A stretch of 64,000 nucleotides of DNA from Acinetobacter gandensis (GCF_001678755.1 NZ_LZDS01000023.1:225060-289059); one strand, 5' to 3'; shown: positions 38,960 through 47,754, counted from the stretch's first letter. Numbers and translations: made by a program. The notes: generated by a model not told the origin, from the sequence alone.

Positions 38960-39547
38960 CTACCTTCGTATTTCAAACGCTTGAAAGTTATTAGGATGCT
39001 TCTGTTTTCTATATTGTTCAGATTTCACAATAAATATAACATCAAACAATCCATCATAAGAATATATATACCTATAATTACTTAATCTTGAGTCAAAATC
39101 AATTTTCTTAAACTTTAAAGAACTATTATTTTCAAAAAAAGTGTCATTAAAATTTGGGATAAATTTAGTATAAAATACATTTTTACTATGTAATTTAACA
39201 ACACTCCATTCAGAATCACCAACACTTTTAATTAAATTAACTTGCAAGTCTGGAAAGTTCGGAATATTAAAATATACTCCTTGCTGCTTCTTAAAGTTAT
39301 TATTTTTGTGGGCTAAAATTTCTAACTTACCAAGCATTAAATCTGATTTATTAAAATCTCCATTTTTTACACAAAAAATAATTCTTTCAATTAATAATTG
39401 GTAATTAATATTATTTTTTGAAATAAATTCATTATTCATATTCAATCCATTTATCCCATTTATCAACTTATCATTAACACTATTATTTGCATAACAGCCG
39501 AAAAAACTAGTACTTACCCATACGATTACTAGTAAAAAAATACGCAT
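38960..39547 (-). CDS. Secreted protein, candidate T6SS immunity protein
   Basis: 195 residues. The N-terminus MRIFLLVIVWVSTSFFGCYA is a signal sequence ending near residue 20; the FFGC pattern is only a weak lipobox. The mature part is asparagine- and lysine-rich (NGINGLNMNNEFISKNN), typical of AT-rich accessory DNA, with strands later (YRYIYSYDGLFDVIFIVK). No family recognised. It lies 29 bases after the effector gene, on the same strand and just before a terminator, which is the usual place of an immunity gene. A periplasmic location fits a peptidoglycan-targeting effector. The role is inferred from context only. Confidence 0.6.
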   Translation of the reverse strand: MRIFLLVIVWVSTSFFGCYANNSVNDKLINGINGLNMNNEFISKNNINYQLLIERIIFCVKNGDFNKSDLMLGKLEILAHKNNNFKKQQGVYFNIPNFPDLQVNLIKSVGDSEWSVVKLHSKNVFYTKFIPNFNDTFFENNSSLKFKKIDFDSRLSNYRYIYSYDGLFDVIFIVKSEQYRKQKHPNNFQAFEIRR

Positions 39548-39576
39548 TCCATATCCCTTACAAGTATGATTTGAAA

Positions 39577-40368
39577 TTAATTTTCGTAATAGCCATTCTC
39601 AAACAAAGGATCAAGTTGACCATTTTCCAACTTCCACGATGATACACTGAAATCATGCTCACCATCAGCATCAAATAAATCGACACCTTTACCATCCTCG
39701 GGATATTCAGGATAAATGTAAGCATTATCTCCATATTTTTTATAAAATTGACTACACCACATATATGGATTTACCACCCTAAAAGGGGGAATTTTTCCAT
39801 CAATTTCAATGTATCCTTTTCCATTTGGCAAGTCATCAATGACATCATCTAAAATATCTTCTGCTTCTTCAGCACAGGTATCATTCAAAATTACATTATA
39901 AGGTTTTCCTTTAAGCACTGCCGCTTCAACTTTTGCTACTTTTTGTTTAATTTTATGAAATTTTTTTTCCGTGATATTTATTTTAAATATTTGAACAACT
40001 TCATATATTAAATAAGAAGTTGTACTTGGCCTTTTATTTACGTATCCATTTGCATAAATTTTTTCATTTCCGTCTATCTCTTCTTCACCTTTTTTATATT
40101 CTATATCCCCCAACTCTTCTGTTGGGCCAAAACTAAAAAAGGCCTCCACAACATTATTTTTGGTTATGTAAAAGAAAGCATGACCATAATCACTACCCTC
40201 CCCTTGCAAAATTTGAACTTTTTCAACTTTATTTTTTAAAATACCTACTTTGCGTTCAACAAAAGCTGTTTCTGCTAAATTTGCTTCAAATCCAACCAAC
40301 AAAGAATAATTATCAATTTTAATTTCAGTTTCAGGCTTTCCTTCTTGTGTATCAACCATTTGACTCAT
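39577..40368 (-). CDS. Putative T6SS effector, permuted papain-like (NlpC/P60) hydrolase candidate
   Basis: 263 residues, no signal peptide, consistent with delivery on VgrG. Two motifs stand out: YGHAFFYI with His63 and NDTCAEEAEDIL with Cys165, so the histidine precedes the cysteine. That order fits circularly permuted NlpC/P60 (LRAT/YiiX-like) folds, where the conserved GHAFFY strand precedes the N-x-C helix. The rest has aromatic and proline-rich segments (IPPFRVVNPYMWCSQFYKKYG). Its ATG directly follows the VgrG stop codon (TGAATG), with the ribosome-binding site AAAGGAT inside vgrG, so the two are translated together. The hydrolase idea is by eye and has not been compared with known families. 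Confidence 0.62.
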   Translation of the reverse strand: MSQMVDTQEGKPETEIKIDNYSLLVGFEANLAETAFVERKVGILKNKVEKVQILQGEGSDYGHAFFYITKNNVVEAFFSFGPTEELGDIEYKKGEEEIDGNEKIYANGYVNKRPSTTSYLIYEVVQIFKINITEKKFHKIKQKVAKVEAAVLKGKPYNVILNDTCAEEAEDILDDVIDDLPNGKGYIEIDGKIPPFRVVNPYMWCSQFYKKYGDNAYIYPEYPEDGKGVDLFDADGEHDFSVSSWKLENGQLDPLFENGYYEN

Positions 40369-43146
40369 TCAATTATTATCCTTTAAAAAATCTTCAGCAT
40401 CCTGACCAACCAAAATTCTTAATTTTTCCTTCTGCTGAGTAAAAATACGTTTTGTCATTGCGTTAATGTCACTTATTCCAGCCAAGTATTCTCCATTTGG
40501 TTTTACAATCACATATTTTTCATTTGGCATTATTTTTTGAGTATGATCTATGACCTTAATTTGTTGACTGAAGCTTTTCAGTTCATTTGGCAAGGTTGTA
40601 ATTGGAACATTTACTTGTTGAGGCCCCGCAAACTTATGCTGCCCAGCCTTCACCTCAAACTTACCAGCGGTAGTAGGCAATACACCCGCACTACTAATTT
40701 CAATCTGGCTACCACCAGCGGTCAGCACGATTTTTTTGCTTGCTTTTATTTCAACTTTATCTTCTGTGGAAATAATTTGAATACCCTTTCGTGCAATCAA
40801 ATCTGCCCCATCACCTTGAGCTTGGATTTCAACTTTGCCTTTGCCTGCGTACGCACGTAATCCTTCTTGTGCCGCAAATAGACTGATCTTGCTTTGTGCA
40901 TGGGCAATTAATGATTTTTGACTGCTGAGGTTGATGCTCTCGCCTGCACTTTGGCTGATCTGCCCATCTGCTGAAAGATGAATATCTTCCTGACTACTCA
41001 CAGCAATTGAGTTTGGTGCAGATAAAATCATTAAGGCTTGTTTAAAGGCATCGGCTTTTTCTTTACTTCCTTTTTCGATTTGTCCAAGGAAGTTTTTTAA
41101 ATTATCTAAGACTTCAAGTGGGTCAGTTTGTTGATTTTTCGCCACTTCACTTAAGGCTTTGCTACTGTTTAAGTTGGCTTCAATCTGTTCTTTCGCAGTT
41201 TGAGCATCGAGGTGCATTGCCGCTGCTTGTTGTTGTGGGTGTGTACTGACAAGTAGCCCTTGTCCTGCACGCACTGCGCCCCATTGATCCGTTCTTAGTT
41301 CAAAGCCTTCGCCTCGTCCTTCACTTTCTGCAGTTTCTTTCGGATGACTGAGGTTACCGAGGTTGAGCTGAGTTGCACCATGGGTGCTTTGTAATTGTGT
41401 CGAGATTTGTCCAGTCGTGTCATCAAAGCGTAGTTGTCCATAGCCTTCACCTTGGACTTCCTTACTTTTTATTCCAGCCAGTTTTTTGGTATCTGGCAGT
41501 TTACCTTTACTATCAAATTGCGTCGGACTGCGCTGTGCTTCATGTATCCGTCCCACCACAAATGGTCGGTCAATATTACCGTCAAAGAAATCGATGACCA
41601 CGATTTCATTAATACGCGGTAAGAAGCGTGCGCCATAGCCTTCACCGGCCCATGGGGTAAGCACATCTACCCATGCAGAATCCGTATCATTGTCATTGCT
41701 GCCTGCACCGCCATCATGGCTGTGGTCATCACCACGGGTAAATAAGAAGCGAACTTTAATTCGCCCCCATTCATCGACATGGATTTCTTCACCACTTGGC
41801 CCAACCACTTTGGCGCGTTGCGGATGGGTACTTGGACGGTGTTCGAGTGGGTTATATGCAGGAACCGTAGGAATATTACGTCGTTGCAGAATTAAGTTAT
41901 TGGCTTGCCGTTCTGCCTGTTCATGGATCGGTTTAATCTTCCACTGGCTTTGTTCAATCAGTTGATTGACTTGTTCGGTGAGGTCTTTGGGTAAGTTATT
42001 TTGGTTATAGAATTTCTTTTCGGTAATTAGAAACTCTTTATCTGCGCCAGTGTGTTGATCAATTTCTGGGTGTTCATTCAGTTCAAACCAATAGCCAACT
42101 TGAACATCACGCACGGTCGATTGTGCAGCGAATTGCTTGGACTGTAATTCGTTATAGCGTGTTAAGTTCTGATTCAGTTTTTCAATTTGGCTGTTGGATG
42201 CTTTAGTCGCTTGATCCTCACCTTTTAAGTCTTGCATCCATGCGGGGCTGACATGCCATGCTTGTTCAAGACTTAAACTGGCATTGTCATGGCTTTGACT
42301 ATGCTGATGTTTGCTTTGGACTGAACCAGCACCTTCTTCTTGACTAAGCCCATCAGCTTGCCAGCGTTGCACATGCACCGCAGTCGGTTGAATACTCCGT
42401 TCACTGATCAAGCTGGTAATGCTGTCTTGTTTTTCTGTGGCACTAGAGCGATGAAAGCGGATACTACGACGGCTGAGTGCTTGAAATTGGCTATTGTCAT
42501 CGATCAGGCGAAGTTTTTGTTTTTCAATTGGGGCTGAGGAATGTGGCACTTTCAGCTGCGCTTCATCAATTAACCAGTTGATACCTTCACTGCGCCATAG
42601 CCGCGTTAAAAAATCATAGTCTGTTTCATTCGACTGCATAATGAATGGTCGAACATCATAGTTCTCACTTAAACCGCTTAGATCAAGCGTTAGACTTGCT
42701 GCGAAAAGCGGGCTTTTGCTTTGCCATTCTTTAAACAGAGTCTCACTGACATCACGCACCGATTTGTTCATAAACACACGGCTGTTGCGGCGTTTATGCC
42801 ATAGCGACGTTGCATCTTCTAAAGTAAGTTTATATAGCGTGAGTGAACCGTCACTCTGCCCTTGGGTGGCTTCAGTAATAATACCCGTGGTACGAAAGAG
42901 TTCGCCTTGATCGGTCACTTGATCAACTGCGACTTGTGCGCCAATAAATTGTTTTAATGGAATAAGGGCATTGGTGGATAGGCAAATCAAAGTCGCTTGC
43001 ACGCCTTGATTCAATACATGCTCCCCATCAATACGTTGAATAAAAATCTCTGCGTTCAAAGCAGGATTGGAAAATTGAACATGAATAGCGCGTTTTTGGG
43101 CAGATAGGCCAAATTGTTCTAATACAGCAAGTATATTGCTTAACAT
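40369..43146 (-). CDS. vgrG: Type VI secretion VgrG spike protein
   Basis: 925 residues. The phage-tail gp27/gp5-like part occupies about residues 1-600: RIDGEHVLNQG, the Vgr signature VVGPSGEEIHVDEWGRIKVRF near residue 450, and the acidic SNDNDTDSAWVDVLTPWAGEGYGARFLPRINEIVVIDFFDG. A DUF2345 needle region follows (SIAVSSQEDIHLSADGQISQSAGESINLSSQ, repeated G-x-I strands), and a C-terminal extension of about 80 residues (LPNELKSFSQQIKVIDHTQK) that may dock the cargo effector. It opens the cargo cluster. No other T6SS core gene is present, so it depends on a main locus elsewhere. Confidence 0.95.
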   Translation of the reverse strand: MLSNILAVLEQFGLSAQKRAIHVQFSNPALNAEIFIQRIDGEHVLNQGVQATLICLSTNALIPLKQFIGAQVAVDQVTDQGELFRTTGIITEATQGQSDGSLTLYKLTLEDATSLWHKRRNSRVFMNKSVRDVSETLFKEWQSKSPLFAASLTLDLSGLSENYDVRPFIMQSNETDYDFLTRLWRSEGINWLIDEAQLKVPHSSAPIEKQKLRLIDDNSQFQALSRRSIRFHRSSATEKQDSITSLISERSIQPTAVHVQRWQADGLSQEEGAGSVQSKHQHSQSHDNASLSLEQAWHVSPAWMQDLKGEDQATKASNSQIEKLNQNLTRYNELQSKQFAAQSTVRDVQVGYWFELNEHPEIDQHTGADKEFLITEKKFYNQNNLPKDLTEQVNQLIEQSQWKIKPIHEQAERQANNLILQRRNIPTVPAYNPLEHRPSTHPQRAKVVGPSGEEIHVDEWGRIKVRFLFTRGDDHSHDGGAGSNDNDTDSAWVDVLTPWAGEGYGARFLPRINEIVVIDFFDGNIDRPFVVGRIHEAQRSPTQFDSKGKLPDTKKLAGIKSKEVQGEGYGQLRFDDTTGQISTQLQSTHGATQLNLGNLSHPKETAESEGRGEGFELRTDQWGAVRAGQGLLVSTHPQQQAAAMHLDAQTAKEQIEANLNSSKALSEVAKNQQTDPLEVLDNLKNFLGQIEKGSKEKADAFKQALMILSAPNSIAVSSQEDIHLSADGQISQSAGESINLSSQKSLIAHAQSKISLFAAQEGLRAYAGKGKVEIQAQGDGADLIARKGIQIISTEDKVEIKASKKIVLTAGGSQIEISSAGVLPTTAGKFEVKAGQHKFAGPQQVNVPITTLPNELKSFSQQIKVIDHTQKIMPNEKYVIVKPNGEYLAGISDINAMTKRIFTQQKEKLRILVGQDAEDFLKDNN

Positions 43147-43399
43147 AATTAAAATTCTAAATTGTAATAATACGAAATAATTAGATCATTATTTTAATCA
43201 AAAAATAGACTTTATTTAATCATAGGAAACATCAAAGATGTTTAGATATGTAAAACGAAGTCTCAAGCATGTTACAAAAAATTCAAAAACTCATTAGAAA
43301 AACTACACAAATAAGATAATGAATTTAACTCCCCTAAATAACACATAAAAAATAATAAGTTAATTTAAACAGGATGATTAAAAATAAATCATTACTATA
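43147..43399. other. Upstream region of vgrG
   Basis: AT-rich, no gene; expected to hold the vgrG promoter on the minus strand. No clear sigma-54 or other motif was found by eye. Confidence 0.35.
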
Positions 43400-43452
43400 T
43401 TGTTTTACAATTTTAATCCCCTATAATCTAGATCAAACAGACAGGTCTGTCT
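43400..43452 (+). promoter_or_regulatory. Promoter with overlapping TetR-type operator
   Basis: TTGTTT (43400-43405), 16-bp spacer, TATAAT (43422-43427). A perfect dyad AGACAG-GT-CTGTCT at 43439-43452 lies over the likely transcription start, an ideal place for repression. The nearby TetR-family gene (43721) is the obvious candidate regulator, though the site is about 830 bases from its own start. Regulator pairing is inferred. Confidence 0.55.
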
Positions 43453-43626
43453 ATTTTGCTGAAAAACCGAATGACACGATGCATTCAGAGGGTAAAAATA
43501 AATAAAAGAAGACGTCTAAAGCGTTCAAAATACAAATCATTCACTGCCGCTAACATAGTCAATGATTTGTAGCACACCATTATCAGCAAAGCGCGGTTAT
43601 TCCTAGAATAACCGCGCTTTTTTATT
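43434..43626 (+). ncRNA. Candidate structured small RNA between vgrG and the TetR gene
   Basis: From the promoter above, transcription would run about 190 bases to a strong terminator. Within it, ACAAATCATT (43532-43541) and AATGATTTGT (43561-43570) form a perfect 10-bp stem with a further ACT/AGT pairing inside, followed by the terminator hairpin. A 33-codon frame starting at 43471 (MTRCIQRVKINKRRRLKRSK...) has no ribosome-binding site, so an RNA is preferred, but a small basic peptide is possible. It may also be the remains of a lost regulated gene. Confidence 0.45.
43588..43626 (+). terminator. Strong rho-independent terminator
   Basis: AAAGCGCGGTTATTC (43588-43602)-CTA-GAATAACCGCGCTTT (43606-43620), a 15-bp perfect stem, then a T run. 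Confidence 0.95.
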
Positions 43627-43720
43627 TTTTAAGCACGTTATAACTTAACTTATTCACTGCTCAATCAAGCCTAAAGAAATTCGAGTGTCGTTCAATCCTT
43701 CTAATTAAGCATAGTAATGC

Positions 43721-44281
43721 TCATGCCAATTCTAATTGAATGAGTGTGTACACCCGTTTCCAATAATCATCCAAATTTACTTGATTTGGATCAATCTGCG
43801 CTTGAATGGTCATACCATCTAAAATACTCGATAAAAATGCCGCAAGCTGATCTGATTGTTGTATGCCTACACGTCGAAGTGCATAACTTAGTTTAGACTT
43901 TAACCATTCTTTATAATCAATTGCAGGTTGTAAAGAAGAAGGATAAACCTTTGAAATTTCTTCTACTGCTTTTTGAAACATGCATCCATTAAAATCTGCT
44001 GATCGAAACCATGCATCGTACCAAGCAAATATTGTTTTAATATGAGATAAATAATCTTTTGGATCACATTGAGCAATTGCAGCATCAAGTGACTCCTGTA
44101 AATTAAGATTTCGGGTCACGAGACATTCTTCAATTAATTTAGCTTTGGATGGGAAATATTTATAAAACGTCATTTTTGCAACACCAGATTCACTGATAAT
44201 CCGATCAATACCAATAGAGTTATAGCTATAGGTGTTAAACAGTTTCAGTGCAGTGTGAATGATGTCTTGTTTCTTTGACAT
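43721..44281 (-). CDS. TetR/AcrR-family regulator
   Basis: 186 residues from the ATG at 44281, which has AGG 8 bases upstream; a longer frame upstream lacks a binding site. The DNA-binding head reads ALKLFNTYSYNSIGIDRIISESGVAKMTFYKYFPSKAKLIEECL, the TetR helix-turn-helix. The remaining helical domain binds an unknown ligand. No partner gene lies beside it apart from the short transcript at 43434. TetR proteins of the LmrA/YxaF type often use AGAC-N-GTCT dyads, similar to the site at 43439. Confidence 0.88.
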   Translation of the reverse strand: MSKKQDIIHTALKLFNTYSYNSIGIDRIISESGVAKMTFYKYFPSKAKLIEECLVTRNLNLQESLDAAIAQCDPKDYLSHIKTIFAWYDAWFRSADFNGCMFQKAVEEISKVYPSSLQPAIDYKEWLKSKLSYALRRVGIQQSDQLAAFLSSILDGMTIQAQIDPNQVNLDDYWKRVYTLIQLELA

Positions 44282-44672
44282 TTTTTTACCTGAAGTGCCA
44301 AACTTTAAAAAATTAAGCCATTGGCTCATAAGCACAGTGTACGTATAGAATTTACATCCTCTATGGCCGTGCATTATAGCTTAAAACCAACCATGAACCT
44401 TAAAACAGCTGAGCCACTTTTTTCCAAATCATCTAATACTAAAAATATAATTATTAAAAGCTAGTTCATTTAAATTGTTTTTCACATCAAATTAGCAACT
44501 AAACCATTAATATTTATAAATTATAAAAAATAATTTGAGCGTCAAAACAAATATAATGACTTGATTAAAATACGTAAAATTTATTAAAAATAAAATGCCG
44601 GCTCATAAACTTATTTCTCATAAAAAGATTAAAAACGTGCATTGCTCGACATAAAATATTTTTGCTAAATGG
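44282..44672. other. Intergenic AT-rich region
   Basis: About 390 bases between the TetR start and the end of the CDF transporter gene (both on the minus strand). Nothing recognisable beyond poly-A/T tracts; no terminator of the transporter is obvious. Confidence 0.4.
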
Positions 44673-45308
44673 CTATGAACAGCTGGTTTTCTGTTCAGCA
44701 CTTTGCACTCGTTCTTGCTGAGCTTTTTTCATTACTTGATAGCCGCCAGTTACACCCAGTACTGCCATAATAACTGCAACAATAATATCAGGTAGCATAC
44801 TTCCTGTTCCAAATACGCCTATTGCTGCAAATATCACTGCCGCATTACCGATAACATCATTGCGACTGCATAACCAAACAGACTTCATATTTGAATCACC
44901 GTCACGAAATGCATATAAAAATACTGCGCAAACAATATTTGCAATTAAGGCTAGTATACCTATTGTACCCATTGTGATTGCTTCAGGAGGTATGCCTTGT
45001 ACATAGGCATATATCACTTTTGCAATGACAACGAAGCCAAATAGTGCCATGACTAAACCTTTTGCAAAAGCAACCGATGCACGCCAATATAAACTTGCAC
45101 CTAATACTGCGAGTGATACACCATAGTTAACCGCATCACCAAAAAAGTCGAGTGCGTCTGCCCAGAGCGCAGAAGAATGTGCATACATGCCACCAACGAG
45201 TTCCACCAAAAACATCACAAAGTTGATGACTAGCGCTATCCACAAAGCTGTTCTAAATTTGCTGTCTGGCTTTTTCGGTGCAGGTTCATGACTACAAGTA
45301 CAGGCCAT
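44673..45308 (-). CDS. CDF-type cation transporter
   Basis: 211 residues with five to six membrane helices. The metal site pattern SSALWADALDFFGDAVNYG (H-x/A-D-x-x-x-D type, helix II) and CSRNDVIGNAAVIFAA (helix V) belong to the cation diffusion facilitator family (CzcD-like, short form without a long C-terminal domain). The N-terminal CTCSHEP and C-terminal cysteine may bind metal. It is divergent from a MerR-family gene with a typical metal-type promoter between them, so it is probably a metal efflux system induced by that regulator. Which metal (zinc, cadmium, cobalt) cannot be told. Confidence 0.85.
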   Translation of the reverse strand: MACTCSHEPAPKKPDSKFRTALWIALVINFVMFLVELVGGMYAHSSALWADALDFFGDAVNYGVSLAVLGASLYWRASVAFAKGLVMALFGFVVIAKVIYAYVQGIPPEAITMGTIGILALIANIVCAVFLYAFRDGDSNMKSVWLCSRNDVIGNAAVIFAAIGVFGTGSMLPDIIVAVIMAVLGVTGGYQVMKKAQQERVQSAEQKTSCS

Positions 45309-45337
45309 TTTCCAATTCCACTGTTTGTATTATGATC

Positions 45338-45368
45338 ATTTAAAACTATGGAGTAACTCCAAGGTCAA
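45338..45368 (-). promoter_or_regulatory. MerR-type operator/promoter of the CDF gene
   Basis: Read on the minus strand: TTGACC (-35), a 19-bp spacer, TTAAAT (-10). The spacer contains the dyad CTTGGAGT-T-ACTCCATAG. The overlong 19-bp spacing with a central dyad is the hallmark of MerR-activated metal promoters. The -35 end lies 2 bases from the merR start codon. Confidence 0.8.
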
Positions 45369-45370
45369 GT

Positions 45371-45787
45371 ATGTCTACTACAAAATATTTTTTGATTAAA
45401 GAATTGGCTCAACTAACTGGTCTGAGCAGCGATACAATTCGGTTTTATGAAAAGAAAAAGCTGCTGAAGCCGAGTTTTCGTGCAGAAAATAATTATCGTT
45501 ACTATGATGAAGAAACGCTCAAACGGCTGATTTTTATTAAACGTTGTCGTGACCTCGATATTTCCCTCAATGAAATTAAAAGCCTGCTTGAATTAGAACA
45601 ACAGCCTGCGCAAAGCTGTCAAATGGTCAATCAATTAATTGATCAGCATATTATTCAAGTTTCTGAAAAAATTAAAGAATTACAAAATTTCAAAAAGCAA
45701 TTAAAACAGCTTCGTGCCGCCTGTAATGAAAATTCTCGTGTAGATAGCTGCCAAATTTTAAAGCAGCTAGAAAATGGAACATCTTGA
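45371..45787 (+). CDS. MerR-family metal-responsive regulator (CadR/PbrR-like)
   Basis: 138 residues. Winged helix: LIKELAQLTGLSSDTIRFYEKKKLLKP, followed by NNYRYYDEETLKRLIFIKRCRDL. Three candidate metal-sensing cysteines are visible: QSCQMVN near residue 77, RAACNEN near 115 and DSCQIL near 122, as in CadR/PbrR regulators. The divergent CDF transporter and the shared operator support an inducer role for a divalent metal. The operator overlaps the region upstream of the start so closely that a leaderless or very short leader is likely. Confidence 0.88.
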   Translation: MSTTKYFLIKELAQLTGLSSDTIRFYEKKKLLKPSFRAENNYRYYDEETLKRLIFIKRCRDLDISLNEIKSLLELEQQPAQSCQMVNQLIDQHIIQVSEKIKELQNFKKQLKQLRAACNENSRVDSCQILKQLENGTS

Positions 45788-45868
45788 AATCCCAACTGTT
45801 TTACTAGGTTGAATCCTTTTTTTAGATAGCTAAAATAAAAGGCGTATTTTTTGTATGCCTTTAAAGAC

Positions 45869-47275
45869 ATGACTATTCAACACGTAACTGAACTTCTCTC
45901 TCCTGCCGGCTCACTGAAAAACATGCGCTATGCTTTTGCCTATGGTGCCGATGCGGTTTATGCAGGTCAGCCACGTTATAGCTTGCGTGTTCGTAATAAT
46001 GCTTTTGACCATGACAATTTAAAAATTGGTATTACTGAAGCCCATGCCTTAGGCAAAAAATTCTATGTTGTGGTCAATATCCAGCCGCATAATTCCAAAC
46101 TTAAAAATTTCATTCGTGACCTTGAACCTGTAGTTGCCATGAATCCAGATGCCCTGATTATGTCAGACCCTGGTTTGATTATGATGGTGCGTGAGAACTT
46201 CCCTGAAGTGGCTATACACTTATCTGTTCAAGCCAATGCAGTGAACTGGGCTACGGTGAAGTTTTGGAAAAATATGGGGCTAACACGTGTCATTTTGTCA
46301 CGTGAACTTTCCATCGAAGAAATTGAAGAAATTAAGCAGAATGTGCCTGATATGGAAATTGAAGTTTTCGTACACGGCGCATTGTGCATGGCTTATTCCG
46401 GTCGTTGCTTACTTTCAGGCTATATGAATAAACGTGATGCGAACCAAGGTGCATGTACCAATGCATGCCGTTGGGACTATAAAATTCACGATGCAGCAGA
46501 AGACGAAACTGGTGATGTAATTCCTGTCACTCAAGTTGAGGACGCATTCAAAGAAAGTAAATGCTGTGAAAATAAAGATGTCGATGAGCAACACGCCTTA
46601 GAACAACACCAATTTGGCGAGCCGGTTTTATTACAACGCAATGAAGAAGACATGTTTGCAGCTGAAGAAGACGAACATGGTACTTACTTTATGAACTCTA
46701 AAGATTTACGTGCCGTCCAGCATGTCGATCGTTTAGCGAAAATGGGCATTCATTCTCTAAAAATTGAAGGTCGAACTAAATCCTACTTCTACTGTGCCCG
46801 TACTGCGCAAATTTATCGTAAAGCGATTGATGATGCCCTTACAGGCAAAGCCTTTGACCCATCACTGATGTCACAACTTGAAGGGCTTGCGAACCGCGGC
46901 TATACCGAAGGTTTCTTGCGCCGTCATGTACACAGCGAATATCAAAACTATGAAACTGGTTCTTCACGCTTTGATCATCAACAGTTCTGTGGCGAAGTTT
47001 TAGAGCGCAATGGCGACTACATTAAAATTGATGTTAAAAACCGTTTTGTAGTTGGCGATTCCTTAGAACTAATGACCACATCCGGCAATATCACTTTTAC
47101 ACTAACTGAAATTAAAGACAAAAAAGGTAACTTGATTGAAGATGCCAAAGGCTCTGGTCACATTGTCGATATTCCCGTTCCTGCCGATGTCGATATGGCA
47201 TTTGCTCTACTGATTCGAAACTTACCGAATTCGACGGCAGATATTTCTGCATCGTCTTTGGCTTATCAGGCTTAA
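45869..47275 (+). CDS. trhP: tRNA 5-hydroxyuridine biosynthesis protein, peptidase U32 family
   Basis: 468 residues. Starts at the ATG at 45869 (an in-frame TTG upstream is rejected). LLSPAGSLKNMRYAFAYGADAVYAG, then the U32 signature EVFVHGALCMAYSGRCLLSGYMNKRDANQGACTNACRWDY with the four conserved cysteines for an iron-sulfur cluster, and a C-terminal barrel domain. Known as YegQ/TrhP in E. coli, which makes the ho5U modification at tRNA position 34. A ferredoxin gene follows 10 bases later. Confidence 0.93.
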   Translation: MTIQHVTELLSPAGSLKNMRYAFAYGADAVYAGQPRYSLRVRNNAFDHDNLKIGITEAHALGKKFYVVVNIQPHNSKLKNFIRDLEPVVAMNPDALIMSDPGLIMMVRENFPEVAIHLSVQANAVNWATVKFWKNMGLTRVILSRELSIEEIEEIKQNVPDMEIEVFVHGALCMAYSGRCLLSGYMNKRDANQGACTNACRWDYKIHDAAEDETGDVIPVTQVEDAFKESKCCENKDVDEQHALEQHQFGEPVLLQRNEEDMFAAEEDEHGTYFMNSKDLRAVQHVDRLAKMGIHSLKIEGRTKSYFYCARTAQIYRKAIDDALTGKAFDPSLMSQLEGLANRGYTEGFLRRHVHSEYQNYETGSSRFDHQQFCGEVLERNGDYIKIDVKNRFVVGDSLELMTTSGNITFTLTEIKDKKGNLIEDAKGSGHIVDIPVPADVDMAFALLIRNLPNSTADISASSLAYQA

Positions 47276-47284
47276 GTTGCAATT

Positions 47285-47539
47285 ATGGCTTTGTTGATTA
47301 CGGATAAATGTATCAACTGTGATATGTGTCTACCCGAGTGCCCAAATGTTGCGATTTATGAAGGCACAAAGGTCTATGAAATTGATGTAGATCGCTGCAC
47401 GGAATGTGTGGGCTTCTACGAGCATCAAACTTGTGTTTCCGTTTGTCCAATTGAGTGCATTATTCCTCATCCAGATCACGTGGAAAACCAAGAACAATTG
47501 ATGGAAAAATTTAAAGGTTTGAATTTGTTCAAATCTTAA
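47285..47539 (+). CDS. yfhL: YfhL-type 4Fe-4S ferredoxin
   Basis: 84 residues. Two cluster motifs: CINCDMCLPECPN (first) and CTECVGFYEHQTCVSVCP (second), the extended spacing typical of YfhL/FdxA-type proteins. It is directly downstream of trhP with a 9-base spacer, so cotranscribed, and could donate electrons to the iron-sulfur-dependent hydroxylation. That link is inference. Confidence 0.92.
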   Translation: MALLITDKCINCDMCLPECPNVAIYEGTKVYEIDVDRCTECVGFYEHQTCVSVCPIECIIPHPDHVENQEQLMEKFKGLNLFKS

Positions 47540-47716
47540 ATGCTGAGATAGCAAATGAAGTCGCTTGAATACTGGTGGCTTATATTGCATTCAGTATTAC
47601 AGATATTAAAAAGACAACCTTGGGGAAAGTATAACAATAAGGTTGTAAAACAAAAAAAGTTGGGCAACGAATAGGATCAAAATGTGTGGGGACATTTTGG
47701 TTCTTATTTTGCAGAC

Positions 47717-47754
47717 AAAAAAAAGGAACTTGGATGTTAGCGTCCAAAGTTCCT
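47717..47754 (-). terminator. Terminator of ahpF
   Basis: On the minus strand AGGAACTTTGGAC-GCTAAC-ATCCAAGTTCCT followed by eight T residues, about 100 bases after the ahpF stop. Confidence 0.85.

Noticed and set aside
43471..43572. 33-codon frame MTRCIQRVKINKRRRLKRSK...
   Set aside because: No ribosome-binding site, and its second half coincides with a strong stem-loop; kept only as an alternative under the small RNA entry.
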